Shown here piece by piece: positions 1 to 5,280 of a stretch of DNA of 6,128 nucleotides. Numbering within the stretch: position 1 is the stretch's first letter; each line of letters starts with the position of its first letter. The stretch covers positions 1-6,128 of the forward strand of contig JBBRUG010000345.1 in the NCBI GenBank assembly GCA_038247995.1, written 5' to 3'. The notes under the pieces were generated by a model. The model was not told where the DNA came from, did no database searches, and was given only the letters and a program-made list of their open reading frames with translations. A program made the position numbers and the translations under genes. This stretch comes from JBBRUG01 sp038247995 (GTDB taxonomy: Bacteria > Chloroflexota > Chloroflexia > Chloroflexales > Chloroflexaceae).

Positions 1-1
1 C

Positions 2-172
2 GCCTTCCTGGGCGGCTTTGCCGTGGCCCTGGCCGCAAACGCCACCCTTGCCGAAGCGCTACGCTGGGGCTGCGCCGCCGGCGCGCTCACCGTCACCCGC
101 CGCGGCGCCCAGGCCGCCCTGCCGCAGCGGGACGAAGTGCTAGAGTTACTGGCCAGTAAACCAGCACGGTAA
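2..172 (+). CDS. rbsK: Ribokinase-type PfkB-family sugar kinase, C-terminal end (5' truncated by window)
   Basis: This is the last 56 codons of a gene that begins before the window; it ends with TAA at 170-172. The visible protein starts AFLGGFAVALA and ends with AAGALTVTRRGAQAALP and a DEVLELL tail. In PfkB-family kinases the AF(L/C)GGF stretch directly follows the catalytic GAGD anion-hole motif, which would lie just upstream of base 1. The AAGALSVTRxGAQ..LP...EV ending is the usual ribokinase C-terminus, next to the monovalent-cation site. Ribokinase phosphorylates D-ribose to ribose 5-phosphate using ATP in the cytoplasm. The substrate cannot be confirmed because the sugar-binding N-terminal domain is absent, so another PfkB sugar or nucleoside kinase remains possible. 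The next gene starts 5 bp after the stop, suggesting a shared transcript. Confidence 0.85.
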   Translation, partial: AFLGGFAVALAANATLAEALRWGCAAGALTVTRRGAQAALPQRDEVLELLASKPAR

Positions 173-177
173 AAGGA

Positions 178-750
178 ATGCACCACAACGCGGGTTCAGT
201 TCATCAGGGTCGGATCAGCACCTCAGTGATCCCATGTCCCGGATGCAAGGCGCTGCTGGCGCCGCTGGACGGCCCAACCCATCGTTATATCGGCGCTTCG
301 CCGGCCTGTTGGGCGATCTACACGGCCCTGCAAAGCGCTGGTGAACCGCCGCTTACGCCGGCCCCGGCGAATGGATTACTCGTCGATGCCTATGCCGCCC
401 AGCATCCCGGCGTGCCATCGGCCCAGGCGATCCAATCGGTTGCCGTACATCTGCTCACCCTGCATGGCATCTTTGCGCACGGCATCAATGTGGAACGGGC
501 ACTCTGGCTGCGTCTGGAAGCGTTGCAGGAACGCCAAGGTGCGCGTCAGGGGCGGTATACATGGCTGGAGCCGCCCGATTTCAGTGGCCCCCTCACTGTT
601 GCCGCGATCGTTACCGAGCCAACGCCCGAGGCTCGTAGCGCTGCCGTCGAGCGCTATGTTGAAGCGGTTTACCGGATTTGGGCCGCCGTACATGGCACAC
701 AACTTGCTAAATGGTATGCGCGCTTTATGGCTGCCGACCGGCAGCGTTAG
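178..750 (+). CDS. DUF5946 family protein
   Basis: This is a 190-residue protein that I recognise as DUF5946, a family without an assigned function. The visible signature is a CPGC knuckle at residues 20-23, then DGPTHRYIGASPACW (31-45), DAYAAQHPGVPS (70-81) and QSVAVHLL (86-93). Cys20, Cys23 and Cys44, with His35, His76 and His91, are possible metal ligands. That is inference; only one CxxC pair is present, so a classical four-Cys zinc ribbon is not complete. The C-terminal half (about 155-186) is Ala/Arg-rich and probably helical (EARSAAVERYVEAVYRIWAAVHGTQLAKWY). No signal peptide or membrane segment is seen, so it is likely cytoplasmic. The ATG at 178 was chosen because AAGGA lies just upstream at 173-176, although its spacing is unusually short. 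A GTG at 226, just before the CPGC, is an alternative start. It probably shares a transcript with the upstream sugar kinase. Confidence 0.8.
   Translation: MHHNAGSVHQGRISTSVIPCPGCKALLAPLDGPTHRYIGASPACWAIYTALQSAGEPPLTPAPANGLLVDAYAAQHPGVPSAQAIQSVAVHLLTLHGIFAHGINVERALWLRLEALQERQGARQGRYTWLEPPDFSGPLTVAAIVTEPTPEARSAAVERYVEAVYRIWAAVHGTQLAKWYARFMAADRQR
730..745 (+). terminator. Short hairpin over the DUF5946 stop region (weak terminator candidate)
   Basis: GCTGCC at 730-735 pairs with GGCAGC at 740-745 around a GACC loop, and the gene's stop codon follows at 748-750. A further GGCAGC copy downstream (near 763-768) could compete for the left arm. There is no T-tract, so this is a 3'-end structure candidate, not a secure intrinsic terminator. 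Confidence 0.25.
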
Positions 751-963
751 CCCGGCGCTTCGGCAGCGTGATCGACCCGCAAATCAGGCCTTTGGGATAG
801 TAGCCGCAACCCACGTTGCATGGTAGGATAAGAAACATCGAACCGAGTTGGTTATATGTTCATGCGCTGTAGAACGTGCAGTGGCGCAATGGCCCGCAAA
901 GCGGGTTCGGCGTGTCTCTGCCTACTGGCGTCGTTGCGCGTTACAGCGCTTTGAGGAGCTTGC
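751..963 (+). promoter_or_regulatory. Intergenic leader before the DUF937 operon
   Basis: These 213 non-coding bases must contain the promoter of the following three-gene operon if that operon is independently transcribed. I see no convincing paired -35/-10. The only candidates are an AT-rich patch around 840-860 (TTGGTTATATGTTC) and TAGGATAAG near 824-832. The untranslated leader has a small CCCGC-AAA-GCGGG hairpin at 893-905 and complementary GCGCAA/TTGCGC segments on either side of it, so the leader RNA could fold. The Shine-Dalgarno GAGGAG at 953-958 sits 5 bases before the start codon. Confidence 0.35.
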
Positions 964-1779
964 ATGACTACGTTGATGGAGACGTTGCTGACCCAGATGG
1001 ACGGCGACACCGTAAACCAGGTTGCCCAGCAACTCGGGGTAGATGAGCAGACAGCGCGGAAGGGCATCGGCCTGGGTGTACCAACGCTTGTTGCTGCGCT
1101 GGCCGAAAACGCGTCCACCGAAGCAGGCGCCGCCAACTTCGCCCAGAATCTACAATTAAGCCCTAATACGGGCGATCTCGGCACACTTTTGGGCACGCTG
1201 ATGGGCGGGAAGGCGACCGGCCAGGCTGCTCCTGCGAGTGGCGGCGGCGACATTGCCGGGATGTTGGGCGGCTTGCTTGGCGGCCCCGGCGTAAATCAGA
1301 GCGGCGGCGCCGGCGACCTCGCCGGGATGCTCGGCTCCATCCTCGGTGGCCAGAGCACAGCGCCGGCGGCTGATCAGACTAGCGGCGGTGGTGCGCTTGG
1401 CGGCTTGCTCAGTTCACTGCTTGGCGGCTCGCAGTCGGGTGCGGCCGATGCAATCCTCACGCAGGTGCTCGGCGATAAACAGGCCAAGGTCGAAGACAAT
1501 CTTTCCCGCAGCACCGGTATCGATGGGCACGCCTTGCTCAAGGTGCTCGCGCCAATCGTCATCGCCGGCGCCGTGCGTTGGATGTCCAGCCGGAAGAGCG
1601 GCGCTGTTGCTGAACCCAGCGATCTCGCCAGTGCCCTCAAAACCGAAAAGGAAACGATGCAGAGTCAGGGCGGCGATCTCATGAAGGTCGTCACTGGGAT
1701 GCTCGATTCCAACAAAGACGGCTCGGTTGTCGATGAGGCGATGGGAATGTTCAGTCAATTGCTACGTAGCCGCGGTTAA
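964..1779 (+). CDS. DUF937 domain protein with Gly/Leu repeats and a Ca-loop-like C-terminus
   Basis: This is a 271-residue protein. The N-terminal part (about 3-65: METLLTQMDGDTVNQVAQQLGVDEQTARKGIGLGVPTLVAALAENAS) is a typical DUF937 helical domain; the family includes YidB-like proteins and has no settled biochemical role. The middle is low-complexity, with four related Gly/Leu-rich blocks at about 70-82, 93-107, 114-129 and 141-155, of the pattern GG.GD(I/L)AGMLG.(I/L)LGG, separated by Ala/Ser/Gln linkers. A second DUF937-like stretch follows (ADAILTQVLGDKQAKVEDNLSRSTGIDGHALLKVLAPIVIAGAVRWM, 161-207) with a moderately hydrophobic segment at 191-207. The C-terminus carries DSNKDGSVVDE (248-258), an EF-hand-like loop with acids at positions 1, 3, 5, 10 and 11 but Ala at position 12. 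A strong Shine-Dalgarno at 953-958 fixes the start. It is the first gene of an operon, 22 bp before the SRPBCC gene. Confidence 0.85.
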   Translation: MTTLMETLLTQMDGDTVNQVAQQLGVDEQTARKGIGLGVPTLVAALAENASTEAGAANFAQNLQLSPNTGDLGTLLGTLMGGKATGQAAPASGGGDIAGMLGGLLGGPGVNQSGGAGDLAGMLGSILGGQSTAPAADQTSGGGALGGLLSSLLGGSQSGAADAILTQVLGDKQAKVEDNLSRSTGIDGHALLKVLAPIVIAGAVRWMSSRKSGAVAEPSDLASALKTEKETMQSQGGDLMKVVTGMLDSNKDGSVVDEAMGMFSQLLRSRG

Positions 1780-1790
1780 TGCCCGGCAGC

Positions 1791-1797
1791 AGGAGGT
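1791..1797 (+). promoter_or_regulatory. Ribosome binding site deciding the SRPBCC start
   Basis: AGGAGGT at 1791-1797 is a near-perfect Shine-Dalgarno, 4-5 bases before the ATG at 1802. It rules out the longer in-frame start at 1727, which would lie inside the DUF937 gene. Confidence 0.85.
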
Positions 1798-1801
1798 AGA
1801 T

Positions 1802-2233
1802 ATGCCACGCTTCGAGCAGAGTATCAAAATCGATGCACCGATGGACAAGGTCTGGACGCTGCTTCTCAATCCAGGCACCTGGGGTTCCTGGTTCCCCGGC
1901 GCCGATACGGTTTCCGGGATGGCTAGCGTGAGCGAGGGCGCCACCTTTCAGTGGCAGGAAAAGGACGAAGTCGGTTCCGGTACGATCGTCGCTGTCGATG
2001 ATAAGCGGGGCCTGATCACGGTCGTCACTAACGACGCCGGCAAACAGGTCACCCATACCTTCGACCTCGACAAAGCGGGCTTCCTTGGTTTCGGCAACGA
2101 CACCAAGGTGACCTACATCCGCGAGTTCGACAGCGGCGGGATGCTCGGCGAGTTTATCGCCGGTGGCAACCCAGCCGACTCGCTGGCTGTAAAGCGTACG
2201 CTCGAAAAGATCAAGCGCGTCGCCGAGGGCTAA
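1802..2233 (+). CDS. SRPBCC family protein (START/Bet v1-like ligand-binding fold)
   Basis: This is a 143-residue cytoplasmic protein. The opening MPRFEQSIKIDAPMDKVWTLLLNPGTWGSWFPG is typical of the SRPBCC superfamily: first beta strand, then the IDAP..KVW helix and the W..W.PG turn that closes the hydrophobic cavity. Alternating strands follow (TFQWQEKDEVGSGTIVAVDD, GLITVVTNDAG, VTHTFDLDKAG, NDTKVTYIREFDSG). A long C-terminal helix at about 125-141 (DSLAVKRTLEKIKRVAEG) matches the lid helix of the fold. Members bind lipids, polyketides or other hydrophobic ligands, and some are enzymes or toxin-like factors; the ligand cannot be read from this sequence. It is the second gene of the operon, 22 bp after DUF937 and 25 bp before the small membrane protein. 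Such proteins often sit in envelope or stress operons, which suits this context but is inference. Confidence 0.85.
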   Translation: MPRFEQSIKIDAPMDKVWTLLLNPGTWGSWFPGADTVSGMASVSEGATFQWQEKDEVGSGTIVAVDDKRGLITVVTNDAGKQVTHTFDLDKAGFLGFGNDTKVTYIREFDSGGMLGEFIAGGNPADSLAVKRTLEKIKRVAEG

Positions 2234-2258
2234 TGCCTCCGCACTAAGGAGTCTACCG

Positions 2259-2516
2259 ATGGGTCTGATCGTAACACTTGTGATGGGCTTGCTGGTTGGG
2301 ATGGCTGCCGGATTTCTGATGAAGAGTAACTATCCCTGGTACATCGATATCATTCTGGGGATCGTTGGGGCCATGGTCGGCGGCTGGATCACATCGCTCT
2401 TCCTTGGCGTGAACCTCGCTGGTGGGTTCAATCTGACCAGCTTTATCGTTTCCCTCTTGGGTGCTGTGGTGGTTGTATTTGTGTATCGCTTAATTACCGG
2501 GCGCAGCCGCGCCTGA
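2259..2516 (+). CDS. GlsB/YeaQ/YmgE family stress-response membrane protein
   Basis: This is an 85-residue, very hydrophobic protein. Three membrane segments are visible: about 1-20 (MGLIVTLVMGLLVGMAAGFL), 28-50 (YIDIILGIVGAMVGGWITSLFLG) and 59-79 (LTSFIVSLLGAVVVVFVYRLI), followed by a short basic tail (TGRSRA). The glycine-rich GIVGAMVGGW motif in the second segment, the length, and the start are typical of the GlsB/YeaQ/YmgE (transglycosylase-associated) family. Members are small inner-membrane proteins induced by general or acid stress in several bacteria; their molecular activity is unknown. AAGGAG at 2246-2251, 7 bases from the ATG, supports the start. It is the last gene of the DUF937-SRPBCC operon and is followed by a strong hairpin. 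Confidence 0.9.
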   Translation: MGLIVTLVMGLLVGMAAGFLMKSNYPWYIDIILGIVGAMVGGWITSLFLGVNLAGGFNLTSFIVSLLGAVVVVFVYRLITGRSRA

Positions 2517-2540
2517 TCAAGCGCTATAGTCGGTTGAATA

Positions 2541-2566
2541 ACAGGGAGGGCTACGGCCCTCCTTGT
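2541..2566 (+). terminator. Hairpin with UACG tetraloop ending the DUF937 operon
   Basis: Bases 2541-2551 pair with 2556-2566: an 11-bp stem including one G-T wobble, with a GGAGGGC/GCCCTCC core. The TACG loop is closed by C-G, giving C(UACG)G in RNA, a member of the exceptionally stable UNCG tetraloop class. The hairpin lies 24 bp after the operon's last stop. Only a short T-poor run follows, so it may stabilise the 3' end or need a factor to terminate. It is the most likely boundary between the operon and the LysR gene. Confidence 0.65.
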
Positions 2567-2597
2567 CCGCGTTGGGTGGACAAACAGCGTCGATTGC

Positions 2598-2615
2598 GCA
2601 GAGGCGCACCTCTGC
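2598..2615 (+). repeat. Perfect 7-bp hairpin upstream of the LysR start
   Basis: GCAGAGG (2598-2604) and CCTCTGC (2609-2615) flank a CGCA loop and end 13 bases before the LysR ATG at 2629. It could be a second terminator element, an RNA structure near the ribosome site, or a dyad operator. LysR regulators commonly bind dyads near their own promoters, but the sequence lacks an obvious T-N11-A box. Confidence 0.4.
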
Positions 2616-2628
2616 TTCCTGGTCTGGA

Positions 2629-3552
2629 ATGCTCAATACGTTCTATTTGCGCACCTTTCTGGCCGTTGTCGAAGCCGGCACCTACACCGATGCGGCGCGT
2701 GTGCTGCATCTCTCGCAGCCCGCTGTGAGCCAGCAGATCCGCACGCTGGAGGAACAATTAAGCAATACCCGCCTGTTTCGCCGCGAACGCAAACGCATGG
2801 TGCTCACCCACGCCGGTGAAGAGTTATTGCCGATCGCACGCGAGTTGGTCGTTCTTGCTGAACGCGCTGAACAGAATATTATGGCGCTGCGCGGCCAGGT
2901 GGCCGGACGCGTCGTGCTCGGCTGCACAGCGAGCAGCGGCGAACATATGCTGCCGCGCCTGCTCAGCATTTTTCAGCAGCAGTATCCGGCGATCTCCCTG
3001 GTGCTGGAGTTGGACTCCGCCGACGCATTGCTCGATGCCCTGGTTGAACGCGAACTGGGGATGCTTCTGCTGGAAGAACAGCAGCGCCGCCGCGGGATCG
3101 AGTCGTACCTGCTTGGCAGCGAAGGGCTTGCGTTGATCGCGCCTGTCGGTCATGCGCTGTTGCAACAAGATGATGTACCGCCCGGGATGCTCCGCGAACA
3201 TAACCTGGCCCTGCCTGCACCTAGTTCGCCGCTGCGCCGCACGATCGAAGATGGCCTGCGCCGCCGCGGTATCCCGCTTGGCGAGTTACATGTGGTCTTC
3301 GAAGCGGCCAGCATCACGGCGATTCTCGCTGCGGTGCGAACCGGCCTGGCGATCGCCTTTGTGCCGAAGAGTTGTCTGCCGGCACGCCTCGAAGAGGTCG
3401 GTTGCATCGACTTGGCGGGTCAGCCGCTCCAGCAGGATTGGTATCTGCTGCGCACGCGCGAACGCAACATGCCCCGTGCCGCCCAGACGCTCTACGACTT
3501 TCTCAGCGGCGCTCAGGGCCGCGCGCATTTGCAACAGATGGGTGTGAGTTAA
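2629..3552 (+). CDS. LysR-family transcriptional regulator
   Basis: This is a 307-residue regulator. The N-terminal winged helix-turn-helix (about 1-62) shows the family pattern: FYLRTFLAVVEAGTYTDAARVLHLSQPAVSQQIRTLEEQL, then RLFRRERKRMVLTHAGEELL. A linker helix (about 63-90) leads to the periplasmic-binding-like effector domain (about 91-297), starting GRVVLGCTASSGEHMLPRLLSIFQQQYP. LysR proteins bind DNA as tetramers and respond to a small molecule held between two effector subdomains; the ligand here is unknown. One oddity is LSNTRLF where the usual form is L-G-(V/T)-RLF, one extra residue in the turn before the wing. The ATG at 2629 gives the canonical family N-terminus. A TTG at 2563 in the same frame would add 22 residues unlike the family. 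The Shine-Dalgarno is weak (CTGGA). The amine oxidase follows after 50 bp on the same strand and is the obvious candidate target. Confidence 0.9.
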   Translation: MLNTFYLRTFLAVVEAGTYTDAARVLHLSQPAVSQQIRTLEEQLSNTRLFRRERKRMVLTHAGEELLPIARELVVLAERAEQNIMALRGQVAGRVVLGCTASSGEHMLPRLLSIFQQQYPAISLVLELDSADALLDALVERELGMLLLEEQQRRRGIESYLLGSEGLALIAPVGHALLQQDDVPPGMLREHNLALPAPSSPLRRTIEDGLRRRGIPLGELHVVFEAASITAILAAVRTGLAIAFVPKSCLPARLEEVGCIDLAGQPLQQDWYLLRTRERNMPRAAQTLYDFLSGAQGRAHLQQMGVS

Positions 3553-3572
3553 CCCGTAATGGAAAATCGCAG

Positions 3573-3593
3573 CGCTACGAACGTATACGCTAC
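3573..3593 (+). promoter_or_regulatory. Direct repeat and small palindrome ahead of the amine oxidase
   Basis: The 50-bp gap between the LysR and oxidase genes holds two CGCTAC copies (3573-3578 and 3588-3593), 15 bp apart start to start, with the palindrome CGTATACG (3582-3589) between them. The TATACG inside could act as a weak -10. This is a possible operator or promoter; no -35 is evident and the assignment is tentative. Confidence 0.25.
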
Positions 3594-3602
3594 AACCATT
3601 GA

Positions 3603-4832
3603 ATGTTTCCCATGCACCATCCCGTCATTATCATCGGCGCCGGTGTAGCCGGCCTCAGCGCCGGGCAGGCGCTGCGCTCCGCCGGCATCACGCCGTTCAT
3701 CCTCGAAGCCCGCGATCGGATCGGTGGCCGCATTCATACCGATCACACCTACGGCCCGCTCGAACTTGGCGCGGAGTTTATCCACGGCGAACAGGCAACG
3801 ACATGGGAGGTTGTCCGCGCCACGCAACTCGCCACGATTGTCTGGGGCAGTGATCGTCACTTCGCAATCGAGGGACAATGCGTGCCCGCTAATGATCAAT
3901 TCGGCGCACGGGTTGCACAACTCTATGGCGCCGCCTATGCTTACTCCGGCGCTGACTGCACCGTGGAGCAGTTGCTCGGCAGCCTCGCCCCGCCCGACGA
4001 CCCGGCGGCGCGCATGGCTTTGCGCTGGCTCGCGAATGTTGAAGGCGCAGATCCGCAACGCCTCAGCGCGCTGGCTGTTGCGCGTGAACACGTCCAGAGC
4101 ACTAACGGCGCCACCAATTTCCACCTCGTCGGCGGCTATGATGCTGTAGCGCAGGCGCTTGCCGCGGGCCTGAACATCCAATGCGGCAGCCCGGTGCAGC
4201 AGATCGCCTGGAACAGCAATGGCGCAATAATCACCCTCGCTTCAGGTGCCCAATTCAGCGCCCGGCGCGTAATTGTTACCGCGCCGCTCGGTGTGCTCCA
4301 GGCCGATCTGCCGGCCTTTGATCCGCCGTTGCCCGCCGACAAACGCGCAGCGATCAACGCGCTGGCGATGGGGCAGGTAAGCAAACTCGCGCTCTGGTTC
4401 GATCGCCAACTCTGGCCCGATTTTAGCGTGCTCAGCACCGACGGTCGGGTTGCGACATGGTGGCCGGTTGAAACCACCGGCACGCCCGCACTGATGGGTT
4501 ATACCGGTGGCCCCGCCGCGCTCGCCTTGGCCGCATTGGGTGAAGCCGGCGCGATCGCAACCGGCCTCGCCGAACTGGCGCAACTCTTCGGCCCGGAAGT
4601 ACACCGCGCCTATCTGGGTGGTCGCCTCGCCGATTGGTCGCGTGAGCCGTGGAGTCGCGGCGCGTATAGTTACACGCCCGTCGGCGCCGCCGATGCCCGC
4701 GCCGTCCTTGCCGCACCGGTGGAAGATGTGCTCTATTTCGCCGGCGAAGCCAGCGTCACCAATGGCCACATCGGTACCGTCCACGGCGCAATCGAAACCG
4801 GCCGCCGGGCGGCTATGGAGGCAATGGGGTAA
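3603..4832 (+). CDS. FAD-dependent amine oxidase (flavin monoamine oxidase family)
   Basis: This is a 409-residue flavoenzyme. At the N-terminus, VIIIGAGVAGLSAG (8-21) is the FAD-binding Rossmann GxGxxG, with the ribose-binding acid at Glu35 (ILEARDRIGGRIHT, 33-46). ELGAEFIHG (54-62) is the next conserved flavin-contact block. Lys261 in MGQVSKLALWF matches the lysine that contacts the flavin N5 water in MAO, polyamine oxidase and LSD1. SRGAYSYTPVG (351-361) and YFAGEASVTNGHIGTVHGAIETGRRAA (378-404) form the C-terminal FAD signature. The family oxidises amines or amino acids to imines with release of hydrogen peroxide; the substrate is not predictable here. It is somewhat shorter than many relatives (often around 450 residues). 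There is no signal peptide, so it is probably cytoplasmic. The start could be 3603 or the second ATG at 3612; neither has a clear Shine-Dalgarno. It lies in tandem after the LysR gene, its likely regulator. Confidence 0.88.
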   Translation: MFPMHHPVIIIGAGVAGLSAGQALRSAGITPFILEARDRIGGRIHTDHTYGPLELGAEFIHGEQATTWEVVRATQLATIVWGSDRHFAIEGQCVPANDQFGARVAQLYGAAYAYSGADCTVEQLLGSLAPPDDPAARMALRWLANVEGADPQRLSALAVAREHVQSTNGATNFHLVGGYDAVAQALAAGLNIQCGSPVQQIAWNSNGAIITLASGAQFSARRVIVTAPLGVLQADLPAFDPPLPADKRAAINALAMGQVSKLALWFDRQLWPDFSVLSTDGRVATWWPVETTGTPALMGYTGGPAALALAALGEAGAIATGLAELAQLFGPEVHRAYLGGRLADWSREPWSRGAYSYTPVGAADARAVLAAPVEDVLYFAGEASVTNGHIGTVHGAIETGRRAAMEAMG

Positions 4833-4846
4833 TGGACGATTGGCGC

Positions 4847-4867
4847 GGGCGACCCTCGTGGTCGCCC
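4847..4867 (+). repeat. GGGCGACC/GGTCGCCC hairpin after the amine oxidase
   Basis: GGGCGACC (4847-4854) and GGTCGCCC (4860-4867) form a perfect 8-bp stem with a CTCGT loop, 14 bp past the oxidase stop. From memory, GGGCGACC-n-GGTCGCCC arms followed by CCCTAC resemble a dispersed intergenic repeat seen in Chloroflexota and some other bacteria. It may also protect or terminate the upstream mRNA, although no T-tract follows. Its right arm runs directly into the C-rich outer repeat of the next element. Confidence 0.55.
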
Positions 4868-4879
4868 CCTACCCCTCCC

Positions 4880-4899
4880 GGCATACCCGTACCCAAAAC
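4880..4899 (+). repeat. Left terminal inverted repeat of the IS remnant
   Basis: This 20-bp arm is a perfect inverted match to 5281-5300. Its inner end forms part of an 18-bp palindrome, ACCCAAAACGTTTTGGGT, at 4891-4908. The GTTTTGGGT at 4900-4908 is therefore a direct copy of the inner end of the right arm. Confidence 0.85.
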
Positions 4900-4978
4900 G
4901 TTTTGGGTTTTGCAGGCTATACTGCAATCTGCGGGGGGGCGCTCGCGGCGAAAGCCGGTGTACGGGTGCAGGAACAGT

Positions 4979-5278
4979 ATGATGGAAGCGTCCACCACCT
5001 GGGCAGAGGAAGCGTTTGGGGCGGCGGCATTGGGCGATGTGCGGCGTACGGCTCGGTTGGTGCAGTTGGCGGCGGCGCTGGGGGCGCAGCCGCAGGCCGC
5101 CTTGCCGCAGGCGATCGAGGAACCAGCCCTGCGCAAAGCCGCGTATCGCTTCTGTGGCTGTCGGATCGAGCAGCGGCAGTTTGGCACGGCGTATCGACTG
5201 ACGACATGTCTGACGCTCTCCAGTGTGCTTGCCTGGCGCCACCGGTTCCCCTTTCCCGACCTCCTGAAGCCAGGCTAG
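4979..5278 (+). pseudogene. Tn5/IS50-type transposase remnant: DNA-binding domain joined to C-terminal segment
   Basis: This is an open 99-codon frame. Residues 8-58 (W..EAFGAAALGDVRRTARLVQLAAALG, then ALRKAAYRF) match the N-terminal DNA-binding domain of Tn5-type transposases, including the LGD.RRTARLV helix and the AYRF motif. The next residues, GCRIEQRQFGTAYRLTTCLTLSSVLAWR (60-87), match the segment that in full-length proteins follows the YREK signature (K-S/T-G-x-x-x-E-x-R-Q...). The catalytic core with all three DDE acids, several hundred residues in intact relatives, is missing, and the join near 5150-5162 is in frame. The last 12 residues (HRFPFPDLLKPG) do not match the usual C-terminus, implying a second deletion before the right repeat. 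AGGA at 4970-4973, 5 bases before the ATG, could still support translation. The protein cannot catalyse transposition. DNA binding is possible but unproven. Confidence 0.8.
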
Positions 5279-5280
5279 AT

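Noticed and set aside
1727..1801. Longer start for the SRPBCC gene
   Set aside because: It would overlap the DUF937 gene, and the added residues are unlike the family. The AGGAGGT at 1791 points to 1802.
2563..2628. TTG start 22 codons upstream for the LysR gene
   Set aside because: It begins inside the terminator hairpin, and the extra residues do not fit the LysR N-terminus, which normally starts within a few residues of the first helix.
3549..4181. Minus-strand 210-codon frame opposite the amine oxidase
   Set aside because: It is antisense to the Rossmann and FAD motifs of a well-supported gene, so it is a composition shadow.
4832..4978. N-terminal extension of the transposase remnant back to the ATG overlapping the oxidase stop
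   Set aside because: The extra 49 residues are translated from the hairpin and the left inverted repeat. The Tn5-type homology begins just after 4979, which also has its own Shine-Dalgarno.
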